From Acanthaster planci (Eukaryota > Echinodermata > Asteroidea > Valvatida > Acanthasteridae), in NCBI RefSeq assembly GCF_001949145.1, contig NW_019091395.1:411106-475105 (forward strand): 64,000 bases of DNA, read 5' to 3'. A model generated the notes under the pieces. The model had not been told where the DNA came from. It saw nothing but the letters and a program-made list of their open reading frames with translations, and searched no databases. Positions 11,858 to 25,904 of this stretch are shown one piece after another (the stretch's first letter is position 1; each line of letters starts with the position of its first letter). Position numbers and translations under genes: made by a program.

Positions 11858-14800
11858 TGAGTATTTCCGTGTTCAAGAGCAAAACCATCATGCCATCTCA
11901 GGAAGAAAGCCTCAATGTTACATTGGTTTGTATACTAAAAGTTCTGCACTTTTGTCGATTTTGATGGACAAAATGCATATGACCCTTGCGGTGTTTTGGG
12001 TGCGGAGTTCTACTGATGTGACTACCTTGAATCAGACGGATTGTTCAGCCTAGGACGTTGTCTCTTCAAACTCTGCTTCCATATTTGATACTCTGTTACA
12101 CGCTGCGGACTAAATGCTAACACGGAAATGGTTTTTGATGGAAAGCAAGTGAAATTACACAAATGAAAAAGGTTAAGAAATGGACGAATGCGAAACAAAA
12201 ATCGTGAAAGGGCAAGGCACACATTGCGGCATGCATGCATCGCGCATGCATGGTGACACATTTTGCTAGCCCGTAGTATAGCAGTTGTTCATTGTGGATG
12301 CTGTGCTCTTCCCGAGAGGGAAGTGCTCAGCCAAGTCCAGAATAAATAAAAACCCAGCCTTGACGCCAGCACCATTCTCCTCAATGGAATGGTCATGATC
12401 TTGTTGTCTGGCCTCAGACAGATCTAATCTCTCCATACAATGGAGTTGGTCTGTGTTGGCTATTATGATAGCTGTCCCCCCATTCATAAAGATGGCCCAG
12501 GAATGTCATGTGGACAATCCACTGTTTGGACAACAGGGCATACCTGTCACAGGGAAAGGAATGTCACACATGATAAGCATGGAGCTAGTAGTACATATGG
12601 ATATTGTACTCTTGGTCGGTAGTATTGAGTATGAAGTGAGACGTCATTTTGAATCAGGAAGTGTAATGCAAACGAATGGAGTACGCGTGCATTAGATCAC
12701 ATTCAACATACATAACTGTCTCTGTGATACTGGTACATGTATTTACTTCAGTAGGACTACTCTATAGCCCCTGAGCACGAAGTGTCCATACATGTACATG
12801 TAATAGCCAATGAAAATGATTACATCAGGGCAGACACATCACACCGACGTGCCAGACTTTACACTTAAATGCCAGTTATCTCTGTAGTAAAGTGTCCAAC
12901 AGTAAAATGTTCCACTATACAATGCGCATCACATACATTTACATAGCAGTAACTTTCCCGTCAGCAAAGTAATGTGATTTCCTGCTTGCATATTAATTAA
13001 ACATGTACATGCATTGTCCAAACCAAAGACAGATACATGTACATGTACCATAGTTTCAGTCGGTAAGCTCAAAACCAAACAAAACTAAAGAACCCCCACC
13101 CAAAAAAACAAAAGCGGAAATAAAATGTTACAACTTCTTTCAAAACCCCCCAAAACTAATCTTCCACTTGCCTATCTGTATCAAGCTTTAAAAGCTTTCA
13201 AGAATTCACAAGTTAATACATGTATAATTTTTGGATATCAATCAACTGTCTGACAATCAAAGACACTCTGGGCTGGTAAACTATCCCCTTCGTCGCAAAT
13301 TTTCCACGAGGTCCAAAGTTTTCCTCAAAACAAACTCTGCTGACAGGGAAGCGATGAAGTGCCGCGGTCGAAGGAAATGCCTTGCCAATTATAAACTGTA
13401 ATTTTTCCCCCGGGTGAATGCGATGGGAAATCAAGCTGTCAGCCAAGCTTTGGGGTCAGCGGTAGATTTTGATAAATTCATCTTCAACTTGGCTTTATCT
13501 CTGACAGGGCGAGCCTCGTGTGCAAGCAATGATGTGCATGCACGGGCCGTGTAGAGTTCTGGCACTTATGTACAGCTACTCTACAGAGAAAAAAAAACCT
13601 TGTTCCCGACTTTTGCTTACAAGTACGTTTGCATGTTTCGAGCCAATGCCTTCTCTAGAAACTATTCAGAAGTCATTACATTTAATAATAAATGGATATA
13701 CTGGTATCTAATGGCTTTTATGAACAAACAATGCCAAGCCTATTAAGCTATCCCAAGTATTACTTCACAGAATCTAACAGCAGAGAGTGGAACCTGTTGA
13801 TATCAACATGACTGTTCAGAGTGTACAACAGTCACTGCTTGGACCTAACAGAGGAAGAAATCAACAACTGTACATGTATGCATGCACTCCATACAGTGTA
13901 CTTTGTACGGTATACGGCTGAAACAGCTGCTTACAGCAGGAACAGAGCTATATTTGCCTTTGTCGAGACACGGTACTTAATTTTCGCACAGTGCTGAAAA
14001 CTTTAAATAAAAGGACTGTGCCAGTCCTGGGGACTTAGTCTAGCCCACTACAAAACCCTCTATTCATGGAAGAAGAGAGCCCAGGAGAGAGCCTGGCCCT
14101 GTGGACTCTCTGGAATTGGAGGGTCAACACTGTAATCAGCATGGTTAATAGTTGACTCTACCCTGATCCATACTAAACAATGCCGTTCTTACACATTTAA
14201 AGTACCAGCACATGCATGAATCTCGAAGAAACATGAGGCAGGTCAATCTGTGGGAAAATTTTGGAAGTTAGGGGAGAGGCACACCAAGAGATACTGTATA
14301 ATGGGTCTGACATGATAGTCGCCAAGTTACCGGCTATCGCTTTTTGTGAACATTGTTGCAAGCCCTCGCCCCGAACAGCGTCAAAACAGTTATCTCTGAG
14401 TTTTCAACAATGAGTCAGCCTTGACTTAATGCACTCTTCATACCCTAGAAGATTCTGCTGCACAAACTGGACCAAGCCCCAGGGGACACTCTAAGGTGTG
14501 ACTGAAGACCTCCAGGCATGACTTTTCTCCGGCAATTTTGACCCAGACAATGTTCTTGTACCGATTCTCTCAATGATATATCTGAAGCCACCTGCCCACC
14601 ACAAACATCAAGAACTGTTTTTTGGATGAGCCGAGGATATGTAGGTGAGGGTGCAAGCACGCTGCAGCAGAATGGTATGAACCAACGGACAGGAACACAG
14701 TTCCTGAAATGTTAACAGCAGAAACCATCCTGTTGAGGTAACGGCTGTATACATGACTGAGTGATCGAACATCTTCAGTGGTGCCACTGAGGAATGCAAA

Positions 14801-14976
14801 CCACAGCAAATGCACTTCAACAAAGGCATAAATTACATTATCAGTTACGTGCACCAATTTCTAATTTAAATACGTACATGTTTATATCCAATCTGATACA
14901 CATATTGTTCAAAACTTGTACCGAAGATTCCCAAAATCTGTTACAAGATGCACTGTAATGCAAGTTGTAATGCAGG
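11858..14976. other. Non-coding stretch, nothing recognised
   Basis: There are short palindromes only, such as GCATGCATGCATCGCGCATG near 12,222-12,250 and TACATGTA clusters near 12,790 and 13,035. Two conceptual frames around 12,450 and 13,300 have no supporting splice sites. Confidence 0.4.
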
Positions 14977-15035
14977 TTAAGCCTAACCCTCCTCAATCCT
15001 TCACCTGTTGGAGGACTGAGGAGTGTTAGGGTTAA
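14977..15035. repeat. Hairpin with TTAACCCTAAC-like arms
   Basis: The left arm (14977-14999) and the reverse complement of the right arm (15013-15035) match as TTAA(G/C)CCTAAC(C/A)CTCCTCA(A/G)TCC around a 13-base loop. The outer bases resemble the ends of the 4382-4785 element, so this may be a collapsed copy of that family. Confidence 0.7.
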
Positions 15036-15343
15036 TTTAAACGTGGAACGGACGCAATTACTGGATAAGACAGAGTTCAGCACCCTCTCCTGAACACAAA
15101 ATTACACAATGCACGGCAAGTCAACAGCAGTAAAGCTGGAGTTCCTCAGCTAAACCAGCTCAACCTTTTAGTGCAAAGAACCCATTGTACCGGTACATGG
15201 ACAGTCTACCCTATCATGAAGGAATAAGAAAATCCATATGCTGTACATGCAACCATGGTTTGCTGACCACCTCAAAGGAATTGCTAATGTTGGACTTATG
15301 ACACCGCCAAATGCCAACGATGGTGTGAATGCTTCTCAGTGAA

Positions 15344-15634
15344 TACACCCCAACTATGGCATCAGTCTCGACAATCAATTGAGAAAGTCCCGCTCTGTCC
15401 CAACTGTTGCACTACATAGTTGCTTCTGCAGAACAGCGCATCCAACAGAATTCATGCCATCCAATGCGGTATTTCATCTGTTACACAAATAGATTTTATC
15501 CTGTCAGTTTGAGTTACTGACATAATAAACAAAACAATGTTGGCACACACAGTGGACACTCTATGCTACAGGTTGGGCTGGCCCAACTGAAGTACAGGTA
15601 CTCTAGTTGGGACAGATGCTACAGTTGGGGTGTA
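15344..15634. mobile_element. MITE-like element with 24-bp terminal inverted repeats
   Basis: The left end TACACCCCAACTATGGCATC (15344 on) and the reverse complement of the right end TACACCCCAACTGTAGCATC (15634 back) match over 24 bases with three differences. The ends begin with TA, compatible with a TA target site. The interior holds a GGTTGGGCTGGCCCAACT palindrome and no coding frame. Confidence 0.6.
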
Positions 15635-18225
15635 ATAAATAATTTTGCAAACAGTTGCCCTACACTTATAACTCACATCTAGGCTATCAAGTTCCCAACT
15701 CCAACATTATGGTCTGTTGCTGGCTTACAGCAGTAAAGCAAATGATTTTGCTACAGTCTTCCCAAACAAATCCCACGACTACAAACATCAAAAGGTCTAC
15801 TTAGCACTGAGTAGGTTACACTCAAAAAAGCATGACAAGTGGCAACCGTGACACCGACAATAAATTAAATCTGTATCAGAGAAATGATTACCAGGTGAAT
15901 GAGATGCACAAAGCCCAACAGACAAATGGGGGTATTGTGCACAGTAGGCGGCAATAAATTTTCTGCCAGAATGGTTCTATTCTCTGTGACAAAATTAGCT
16001 CCCACACTAAGCTTTACCAACTGAAAAAAAAAAGAAGTCAAGGTTAGCTCTGCATTGGAATTATACGGCCCCGACAAAAACCTACGCCTTGAGGCCACTG
16101 TTAACAATTTCCTTAGAAACTTTTTGGATCTGCAGAATTCAGCAGCTTACTTTGTCGGTAATGCCGCCTGATGGAGACAGGAGGTCCAAAATTCCCACAC
16201 TCCAAATGAGACTGAGAGCTCTGGAATAACCACATACATGTAATCCCTAGACTTCCAAAGTTCTTAACAGAAAATGGAAATCATTCCAAATTCACTCAAT
16301 TTGTTTTTGGGTTCTTTGAGATTTGGAAAATTCTAAATAGTGTACACATGGACAGTAGTAAGCACTCCCTCAGATGACAAGCCGAAGAGAAAAACAAAAC
16401 ATTCCTGGACATTTCATGTCATTTTCAAGGTTTCCCCACCTCAAACCAACTCGTATTTCTATGGAACTGTTTTAAACTATACACGTACAGGCCTACATGT
16501 ACATCACATGACAAGTACATGTACATACGTGTATGTATCGCTGAAATGATCAACCAACATATACACATTGATTTGTACATCTTTATACACCATGGAGGAA
16601 GCTTTGTTCACCAAGTTGTTTTTCTTTTCAATCATTCACAATGCCTCTGTCTCGCAGACCCACAGAGCAAAGAAGGTAAAACTAACAAGCTTCACTTTTC
16701 CTTTCCTAGTTTGCCTTTTCTTCTTCTTTCTTGGACCTTCTCCCACTCCACAACATGAGTGGACACTTCGCCTCCACGCATGATAAACTGCACATAATGC
16801 GTGACCTTTTATGGTGAGTCCAAAAGCGGAGCCAACTCGGCATACGCTCACTACAACCATGCTATAACTAACAATGGCATCCCATCACATGTATACAAGT
16901 GCCATATTGAACTCCAGGCAATGGACTCTCCCATTTTCTGGGCAGGTGGGTTTGAAGAAGTAGGTAGGCACCAGGGCGATGAAGGTCTCAACCAAAGCAA
17001 GTTGAGGTGACTTTTTACCAATGAAGAATGCAACCCAGACCCTGAGGGTGTGTGAGAAATTATACTGGAAAAATGGAAGATGCGAGACTATCAAAGTTAA
17101 AATCAGAGTGAAAATTATCCAGATACAAGTACGTACATCGTATTAAATATGTGGTTCAACTGCAGTGGAGCTTCAAAAAATGGGAACAATGTGTACATTT
17201 ATTTATGGGAAGCGTGGGACCGGGGTGCCCTATTACAATAAACATGGCTGTCTGGGTACCTATACATGTAAAAGAAACCTTATCCTAAAGTTCACAGAAA
17301 AAAGAGGGGAAACAAATGTGGAAAGTGATTCAAACGAGCAAACGCTGTCTCACCCGTAACGCTCACCTGCAGGTACAATCGCTTTTGACATGAACATGAA
17401 CCTTTCGTTCAAAGCCTTTTGTAGAAAATTGCAAATTTGTGTCAGGTTCTGTAATTTGGAACCGGTTCCTGACAATGCCGACATCAGGTTCTTGGGCTAC
17501 CCCATCCTGCTCCCCTGCAAGGCCCAAACTGATTGAGATTTTCACTTTAAGTAACACAATATAAGCCAAAACAAAGAACTGATTTGATTTTTCGAAGCTG
17601 TCTATCAGGATTCAAGTACTGAAGTCACAAATATGAAACTACTTAAGAATTGACATGTGGCAAATTTAATTTACCAGTGCATCACCAAAGTTTAAGGACA
17701 CGCCACTGTACCGGTATGCCTTGTGTCAAACAGCATTCTTTTTTGAAAGGACCCAATAGTTTTTACGTTTTTAACACATAATTATTGTTATTATTATTAT
17801 TTTTTCGGCCAACACAAAACAACACAACAGAATATCCATTGCAATATTTACATAATAAATTATACATGCAGATAATGAATAAATTAATAAAATTTGAAAA
17901 TAGGGAAAGGAAGGAGAAACAGGGACGCAAGGGCAAACCAATCTACCGGTAAGATTGCTAGGATGAACAAAAGTTATCTACGGGCATTTGTGTGGCACAC
18001 ACAGATACATGTATAAACCAGGACAAACTGCCTCTTCTGCACAATTGAAATAAAAACTGGCTTGTCCCTAGACTTGATGACAAGTCATTAGAGGTTTTGT
18101 GCGTGAACTGCATTGGTTCAGCTTTGGTATAAGATAAGAAACACAATGGGCCAAGTTTCAACTTATCTGCAAATTGCCGAGGAAACAACATGGATCAACA
18201 TCCCAGTACAAAGTAGACTTGAATC
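15635..18225. other. Non-coding stretch, nothing recognised
   Basis: Presumed intron. A TTATTATTATTATT microsatellite lies near 17,790. No exon with paired splice sites and coding bias was seen on either strand. Confidence 0.4.
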
Positions 18226-18395
18226 AAGTCGGACTTACGTTGCTCTTCCCAAGTCAGCCATCCCTTTAGCCGGTACGGTCGTCGCGCTCCGCCCCACAGC
18301 GTAGCTCGCATAATCCTTATAAGGCGCCCTCATTTGATAGCCTTTATTGTACAACATGTGTCATACGTCACCAGTCCCTAAGTCCGACTTGTCTT
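18226..18395. repeat. Inverted repeat CAAGTCGGACTTA around a GC-rich core
   Basis: CAAGTCGGACTTA at 18226-18238 is matched in reverse complement at 18383-18395. The core around 18,275-18,325 is CpG-rich and locally unlike its surroundings. Related AGTCNGACT words recur at 18,210, 18,500 and 18,735. It may be a small foldback element or a weak CpG promoter; the sequence does not decide. Confidence 0.4.
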
Positions 18396-19640
18396 GTAAG
18401 CCAATCGGACCCCCCATCAGTGATATGTAGTTATTCATAACTGCATATGAACGACATGATCTTCCATAATGTATACAAAATTTCCACCAGTCAAAGTAGT
18501 CAGACTTGTAGACTCGTTCATTATAATGCCGGTATGAACGATGTAAAAAACAAGTCCAGCGATGTAATTGGCCGCTACCACTTTTGGTAGATGAGCCCAT
18601 TCGCTGTGTACAAACGGTTGGCAGATTCGTCTAGTCGGGATTTCTGAAATTAACTAATGTAATAAGTGGACACCAAGGCGCAAAGCAAGTAACGGCGCGC
18701 GGTCTTGGTATGTATCCAAAACAGAAACGAAGACGTCACAGAGATCCCGACTCGAGTCAAGTCTAAGTGCAAAGGTAGAAATACATACCGTGTGGATCGC
18801 GGTGATATCGCAGGTGACAGGGTTTCCCCTGGGGTACTGATATGTGTTTGAGGGGGTCAAACAAATCTTTCTAAAACACTAGTGCCTAAAACAAGTGTTT
18901 TCAAAAAGGTATAGTCTAATAGTACAGTTATTCCAAGTTTCCTTTCTAAAAAGTAACATACCTCGATCTCGTACGGTATTCTGTGCCCCTCTTTACCATT
19001 CTGAATGATTTACAACTGATCAATTTCAACATAAGTACATGTAGATGTTTGGTTAAGTTACTTTTTCCTTCTATCTTTAGCTATTGTGAGGTGGTAAAAT
19101 GCAACAGAAAAGCCAGATATGGCATCATGGTCACTAAACTTGGGCCGCCTCACACTTTAACAGGCAGGGGGAAGCCTGGTGTGTGAAGAACAAAACCAAA
19201 TCTTGCCTCGTACAGACCCACATTTGATAATAAACTCTAAAGATTGTTAATTACTCTGTCTATGCTCTATACTAAGCTACAAAGAATATGGTATAATACC
19301 ATGTGGTAGTACTACCCCAGAATAAAAAAAATCAACCTTTATCTATCAAAATTAAGGGGAAACTATAGCCCTACACAGAAAGACAATGAAGCACGTTTGT
19401 AATAAAATAAGTTGTAATTCTGAAACTTGGTCCATTTACGAGCACAACTGAGAGATTAGTAGCTTTATTTGGTCAGTGAAATTCACCTGACTAATGCAAG
19501 AATGTCAGCTATACTACTTGTCAAATAGGACAGTTTTGAAATCAAGCCCCAAAACGTTCCCTACCACAGGGCACAACATACAATAGACTTTGAGTAAATT
19601 TACGCAGAACATTTTATGCCAGATTAACAATTCATCAGCA

Positions 19641-19930
19641 CTGGGGCCAGTTTCAAGGCGCTGCTTACCGTTAAGCAAATTTATTTGCCACAATAGCAAA
19701 AAACTGTGCTTAACAGTGATAAGCATATTACATTGTACACAATGAACATTTCAGTTGGGCTTAGCAAAACAACTGCATGAGCACGAATGGAGACTTCCAT
19801 TGTTATGTCAATTAAATGTTTCCTCCATGGTAAGCATGCCTTTCGTTGCACTTACTAGTCTTCATGAATTAAGCAGAGCCTCTGTAAAATTAGTTGCTTA
19901 GCAGCACTGTTTAATTGGACCCTGGCCAGG
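19641..19930. mobile_element. MITE, diverged relative of the element at 46,057
   Basis: The left end reads CTGGGGCCAGTTTCAAGGCG then CTGCTTA. The reverse complement of the right end contains CAGGGTCCAATTAAACAGTG then CTGCTAAGCAA. These are diverged versions of the GGGGCCAATTTCANAGAGCTGCTTAAG ends of the 46-kb element. The interior is AT-rich and non-coding. Confidence 0.6.
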
Positions 19931-20152
19931 AGGAGGTAATAATAGCATGTAATTTGTGTTACTTGACATCAACCTGTTCATGTGCACAGTGTACAAGCCA
20001 TGCTCCTGTATGTATGTTCATCAAAATCATAGCCTCAACCTCTAGAGAATATTCATAAATTTCAATTTTAGTATTTCTTTTGTCTCAACAGTTTTGTTTT
20101 CTTTGTTTAAATTTATCCCCTAAAACATCAACAAATATTTTCACAATGTAAT

Positions 20153-20262
20153 GATGTCCAGAAAAGTTAAATTTTGGAGGAAAAAACAAGTCGTTTTTTA
20201 CATAGAAAACAATTACAATTTTTCAGACCAGCCTTGGGTTTGTGCACGGGGTGTCAAGTGGC
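20153..20262 (+). repeat. Dispersed repeat family, copy 1 (SINE-like)
   Basis: A segment of about 110 bp: TGTCCA-AGTTAAATTT-GGAGG, then AGAAAACAA, then TTTTTCAGACCAGCCTTGGG, then TTTGTGCACGGGGTGT. It recurs at 36,488-36,596 in the same orientation and at 41,366-41,462 in reverse. No promoter boxes or poly-A tail were seen, so the class is open. Confidence 0.55.
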
Positions 20263-20947
20263 ATCCATTCCAACTCTTTCCCAATCATTTTTCATTTTAT
20301 CTTTTGCGAGCAAAACTCGAGACCTATAAGGTACGATAATTAAAGTTAAATCTACACATGAATAAAGTGGCTTGATACAGTTGATCCTGGTATTACGGGG
20401 GTGAACTTTGGGTCCATACAGTTGATCGTAGTATTATACATTGTCACTCAAATAACGATCTTCACTAACTACCGGCATTCAAATAATTTTGGCCATTTTT
20501 GGCTACACGCTGCCCATCCTACTCTACTTTCTAGGGACCCCTCCAACAATAATTGAAGCGTCTGACCGCGGCGATCGCGAGTGTTCGCCAAGCATGCCAC
20601 TAATTACCAGGCGATCGACTGTCATTCACTTGGACTGGAGCTAAAAATTACATGAAATTCGGTCATTACAGAACAGGCAGATGGCTTGTTTCGAATGAAC
20701 CACACTATCGCCATGGAACACTGCCAACCAACATTTTTTTTCCAGGACAGAGTAAAGTTAAGTTTACAAAAGTGTAATGTCAAAACGTTACACGTTAACG
20801 TAGTCACACGCTGCACATGCCAAGCTGAGGCAAACATTTAACGCTGAAATGTTACAGTCGGCAGCGATGAAAACATGTACAATTTGTCCTGTGAATAATT
20901 TACTTTTGAATTTTCATGTGAGTTTGATATTACGTTGAAAATCTTAC

Positions 20948-21090
20948 CTGGAATGATCAAAAATGGCGAATAATTCCTGTCCAACTTTGTCGGCGATGTT
21001 CCCTGTCCACACCACCTCAATCAAGGACAGTGATTTCTTTTAAGTCACATGTCACAAGGACCAGCCTGTGATTGGTCGACTCAAGTGCCA
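20948..21090 (-). promoter_or_regulatory. Candidate promoter and non-coding first exon of the left minus-strand gene
   Basis: On the minus strand a strong 5' splice site (TTCCAG/GTAAGATT) ends a segment at 20948. Upstream is an inverted CCAAT box (ATTGG on plus at 21071-21075) in ACCAATCACAG context. Just inside the presumed transcript is a YY1-like AAAATGGCG (20960-20968 on plus). The segment has no ATG, as a 5' UTR exon would. The next minus-strand exon I can support is exon A at 8012, which begins two bases before its ATG, so this exon could splice to it across about 13 kb. That link is inference. Confidence 0.35.
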
Positions 21091-24000
21091 ACTATTCTGC
21101 TCTTACATGGAGCGGTCGCACCCCCGTTGTATGTGTCAAGTTAAGCTGACTATGCGCTGATTGACAAAATAGTTTTTGATACTTGACCTGATTCATTAAT
21201 ATCAATAATATTATGGAATAATATAAACGGCGGGGAGTATGGTGGTGAACTTTGGACCAATATCGCGAATTACTGCCGTGCATTAATAACAGCAAGAAAC
21301 TGACTAGTCACAAAGAAAAACAACCTCAAGATGCGAGACGCAACACAAAACAGCTGTTAATTTGATTAATAAAACTATGGAGGAATAAACTTGGCTCAAA
21401 TTAAAAAGAAACAAAAAGAGCAAACAAAATTATCAAAGCAGTCGCAAAGATCTTAATGACAGGAGTGGCTTAAATACATATAATTTAAAAGTCGAGGACC
21501 TGACATTTCGATAGCAGAATCTTTATAATGTCTTTTTTAATGACAATTAAGAAAGAATCGTGATGCCCTCTTTCAATGAACTTTTAATGAAGCAATTTAA
21601 AAGAACGCCTTATTTTGAAGGCAAAGACACACAGTTTACTTAATCCATCATTGTGTCTTCTTTTTTTTGCCTCCAGGGACTAAACGTATCCAGTACAATG
21701 AGTAAAACATTCCAAGTGTGTTTGCAAACATTCATGTTGACTGTTGCCTAGTCAGACTGCATGACATTGTTTACTTTTTGCGGTGGTGTTTGCATATTAC
21801 GCGGTGTGGTATTCTTAATTCTATCATTGAACACAATAGAATGTCGCAAGATAATCCTCAAAGAAACGAACCACAACATCGAAAGCGATTTGCTTTGGCA
21901 TTTTTGGGGAGAAAAGGGTTTCGTATAAGATAAGCCAAGGTACAGTTTATGTACACAAGTACTGTGCGTTTGTCAAATGACTTGCCATTTTCGGCAAACA
22001 TGATCATGATGATGCATGCTCTAAGACGCGCCTATTGGACGAAGTTAGGTTCGCACGCGAACATTTTGAGCTGTTTGCCGGATTTCGGTTTTACACATAG
22101 AGCTGTATACATGTAGAACTATAGAGTAATTTATATATAGCTCTATGGTTTTACGGTATATCAGAAATGGTGTTTCAGTGATAGCACGTACATGCACTCT
22201 GCAGATGTTATCCTGATTTTTTTCGCAAAATTTGCCATTGCGAACACCACGGCATTGATAATATTTTGTTATTAGTTAATATTTCTACAATCTGTATACA
22301 TTTCTTGTTTAAGCCGTTTGATTCAAAATAAAACAGTCAAATGATTTGCCTACTTTTTTAAATCGAAAGAATCGTTTTGACGACTTTATATAATCGTGAA
22401 AATGACAAACCTTTAGGTTCAGATAAAACACAACGTGGAAAGGTGATAACCTTGATTCTGGGCTCACGGAAGTTCAGGCTAACAATCTAAGCTCATTGAA
22501 AGTTAGGTACATGTACATGTACACTGTACATGTATTGTAGTAAACAGGCTGGAGTGTGAGGCCACGTCAGGCGGCACAACTACGCAACTACGCGAATGTT
22601 GCCTGTCACCATCTCGGTAATGCCAGCGTGATCCACAAACCGCAAACTCTTGATTGGAAAAAAACGACATTAATTGTGGCAGTCACCATGTTGGGTTTGC
22701 AATAAACGTCCTTAAAAGGGAATACCAGACGGAAATTGTTCACTAATGGAAGAAATTGATTCCTTCCGGTCGGATCAATGGGGTGAAATTACTGGGGGTT
22801 CGGGGTTGCAACACTTTTTTTCCCAAGGGGCACTGGAAAATGAAATGCGACTTAGATGTTTGCGTTCATTGTCAGATTTCAAAGGAAGGGGGTTGGACCG
22901 TTTCCTTGCTCTATGGTTGGACGGGGTCACGAACACCCGAAGGGCTGGGGGATGTCCCCATTTACAAGACTGGGGCAGATGCTGCTTCAAAAGTTCAAAT
23001 AAGTCATGAACTTGCCATACAATGCATGCAATTGTAGCATGCAGTTCTTTTTCTGTGCAACAGTACAAGTACTTGAAAATCCATTGAGAGCGAGAACAAG
23101 GATGAAGCAAAGACTATAGACCAGCGTACAAAGCCACAGCAGGCCCACCGTAACACATGACAGTCATAAAAGTTTCCACTGGGAGAAGCAAACGGAACAC
23201 GTCCCATCCTGTGTGCATGTACTTGTATATATCACGTCCACTGACAACCTGACGTACCCGATAAGACGATAGAGATTATGCGTTGATTGATGGTCAGAGC
23301 TGGGTAATAGCGAAAGGCAATGACCCCTGTAACAAAAAATGGCGGGCAGAGGCGCAACTTGGATCCAACAGGGGGGGCACAGAGCATGGACTTCAGTTTG
23401 CTCAATGCACAGGGCAGGAAAGGGCGATATGTCGAAGGCCAAGGGTGGTGCATGGGGTGCACGCTATACACTTTAAGAAGGGGGCGTGTAATTGTGTTTT
23501 CAAATTTCAAACGGGGTACCTAAGGACACCCAAGGATCCATTTAAGCCACTGGGACTTGAAAGTGGACGAGCGAAGTTGGGGCCTAATTTTCTGGATCGG
23601 GCTTTCAATGAATTACGTCATAATTTCAACAAGTACAACGTACTCCCCTCGCTTCCTCCAAACCTTCGAGTTTCCTTCCAGGCTCCATGGTTGAACAGTC
23701 CTGCAAGCCGATAGGGGGCGGGGCGTAGAGCATACGGGCGTCCCATTATTGTTCATTGGTCCATGGAGGAAGGAAAATCTGTTTCCCTTCCTCCATGACT
23801 GGTCACACTGTTGGTCGTAACTTCTGAAAAAAAAATCAATGGCAATGGTGGTGACTAATAATTACTGCGATGTAAAAGTGGCAGTCCAGATCATGATGGT
23901 AGAGAGGGAGTCGCGGTGATTTGTTTAAAGTGATATACCGTGACGATCGATTGGTGACAATTTGGAAATCGATCATATACCTAGTACCTGGGGGTATTGT

Positions 24001-25904
24001 TTCAAGGAAAAAGAGGATAATTAGCCAACAATTAACAAAATCAGTAAGTCAGACACAGACTGCCCACGGAAACGTCTTACAACCTGACCTTTCACTGTCC
24101 TAGTTCCCCCCCCCAGCAGAGGGAACCAGCGGGCAGCAAATCCCTAATGACACCGTCTGGCCCCCGCGCCCAAATGAGCCGACCATAAACCATCTTAAAG
24201 GAAAGGCATGTCATGACGGCCGAGTCGGCTGTTCCAAGGTATGTGCGGAATTCAAATCCCATGCCGTAGAAGGTGCACGTTCCCCGATAACGCGTTACCA
24301 CGTAGCGCACGGCACACTTTGAAAGATGACATTGGCTTTACGAAGCCGCGCCGGGGGCGATGTAATATTTAATTAAAGAAACTTGTAGCCGATAATCCAA
24401 CTTCGGCTAATCCTGTTTTTGATTAAAAGGATGAACAAATTTCCGATATTTTTAATTAACGTGACATAATCAGTTATTTTCAGATGTGACTGGTACATAT
24501 CTTGAAATATTTTCGGTTATACACTATGAAACCGCAGCTTCATAAATGAGAAATGGCACATTAAATTGCATCAAAAAACTTTATTCTCCAATTTCATGAA
24601 ACCCTTGACAAAAAAATGGAGTCTTTTTTTACACTTGGTACACTTAAATAGGAAGTACAAATAAATTCACAAACTTAAAAAATTAAGAAAAAAATCCCAA
24701 CTTAAGAAGCATCTACATTTCATGTCTGATAATTCGTTACCATAATTACCCACATTACAGAATTTCATGATGCAACACAATACATGTAGCTGTATTCTCT
24801 CCGAGTTTTGGCCCTTTAAAATGGAGGAAGTCCTCAGATTCGTGTCATGTCTTAAAATGCTGGTGTCTGGGGACATGCAAATGAAAAAACATGTTGCAGG
24901 CACCAGTGTTAAAGAGTACATGGGGAGCGAACAGCAGATGGTGGACTCATTAGCACTAAACTTACACAAGTCTCCTTTAGCTTGAATATGGCATGTTTGG
25001 CCATCTCCCAGTCAACCAGCTGTGGCTAGGAGTAACACACATATCTGCAGGCAGTGCCTGCAGCTGCTGGCCAGTGGCTTACCATTGATGGACATACTAT
25101 TGCCAGCCACAGCCACCACAGTCAGAAGTAGCCACGGGCGTCGTTAGACCATTTTGAATGAGGGAGAGGGCCATATGAAATTTGCCAGTGGACTGTCCCG
25201 CAAAACAAGTGTACTGTAGTCTGCTCCCCCAGCCCGACACCTACCTGACGTTTTAATTTTGCGGAGACAGACCACAATTTTGGCAGCAAAACAAAACTAA
25301 CCGGGGGGGGGGTTATCTCTGAATTGTGGCTTAGTGTCCATTTCTGGCTTCAGTGTCATGGATTCGGTGATGATGCCCAGCTCTTGGAGAGTGTTCATTT
25401 GATGCTGTGATGTCAGAAACCGACTGTGGACCTCAGTCTGAAGGCACAGCCAGAGACGAGACCCTGATTTAGAAAGCAGTCACGAACGTCATCGCATAAA
25501 GACATAGAAGCCTTCCTGGGCATGGAAAACCCTGCTATTTTTTTGTCATTGGGCCTCACCCAAATCAAACATTTTAAAGGAACTTCAAATTCCAAGAGAC
25601 TTCCGGAAGAAATGAACACAGTCTCCTACAAGGCCATTTTGTTTGGAGTACTTGAAAGTGTAATAAAAAACCCCAATTCCAATATCCACCTAGAACAGAT
25701 CTTGTAACTGGTTCCTTCCAGGCTGCAGAGTCAAACAGCAGAGCTGACAACAAGGTGTCAGAGACAGGTGCAACTTGTTTGGCCTTAATGAAAACACCTA
25801 GTTTGTTGAGCTAACAATACTTAATAATTTTACTCATTTATAAAGTGTAAATTCCACACAGTTATGTTCACATGCACTGTACAATAAAATTGCAATGTGG
25901 TAAA
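21091..25904. other. Intergenic DNA, no gene recognised
   Basis: The 22.7-23.8 kb part holds several overlapping open frames on both strands, none with splice sites or family resemblance. At 23,763-23,798 there is a tight hairpin with arms CATGGAGGAAGG and CCTTCCTCCATG. A GC-rich patch lies at 24,090-24,350. A decayed CAGCCAGTGGCT-type cluster lies at 25,018-25,130, resembling the 20-bp minisatellite at 34.28 kb. Confidence 0.4.

Noticed and set aside
13213-13446. 77-codon minus-strand frame with moderately protein-like sequence
   Set aside because: No acceptor/donor pair in phase with the neighbouring gene and no family motif. It may be conserved non-coding DNA, but this cannot be judged here.
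23283-23714. 143-codon plus-strand frame in a patch with many overlapping frames
   Set aside because: Several frames on both strands are open at once, which points to composition rather than coding. No motif was recognised.
24090-24350. GC-rich patch with tRNA-like words on the minus strand
   Set aside because: No consistent A box, B box or cloverleaf could be drawn. Left as unassigned.
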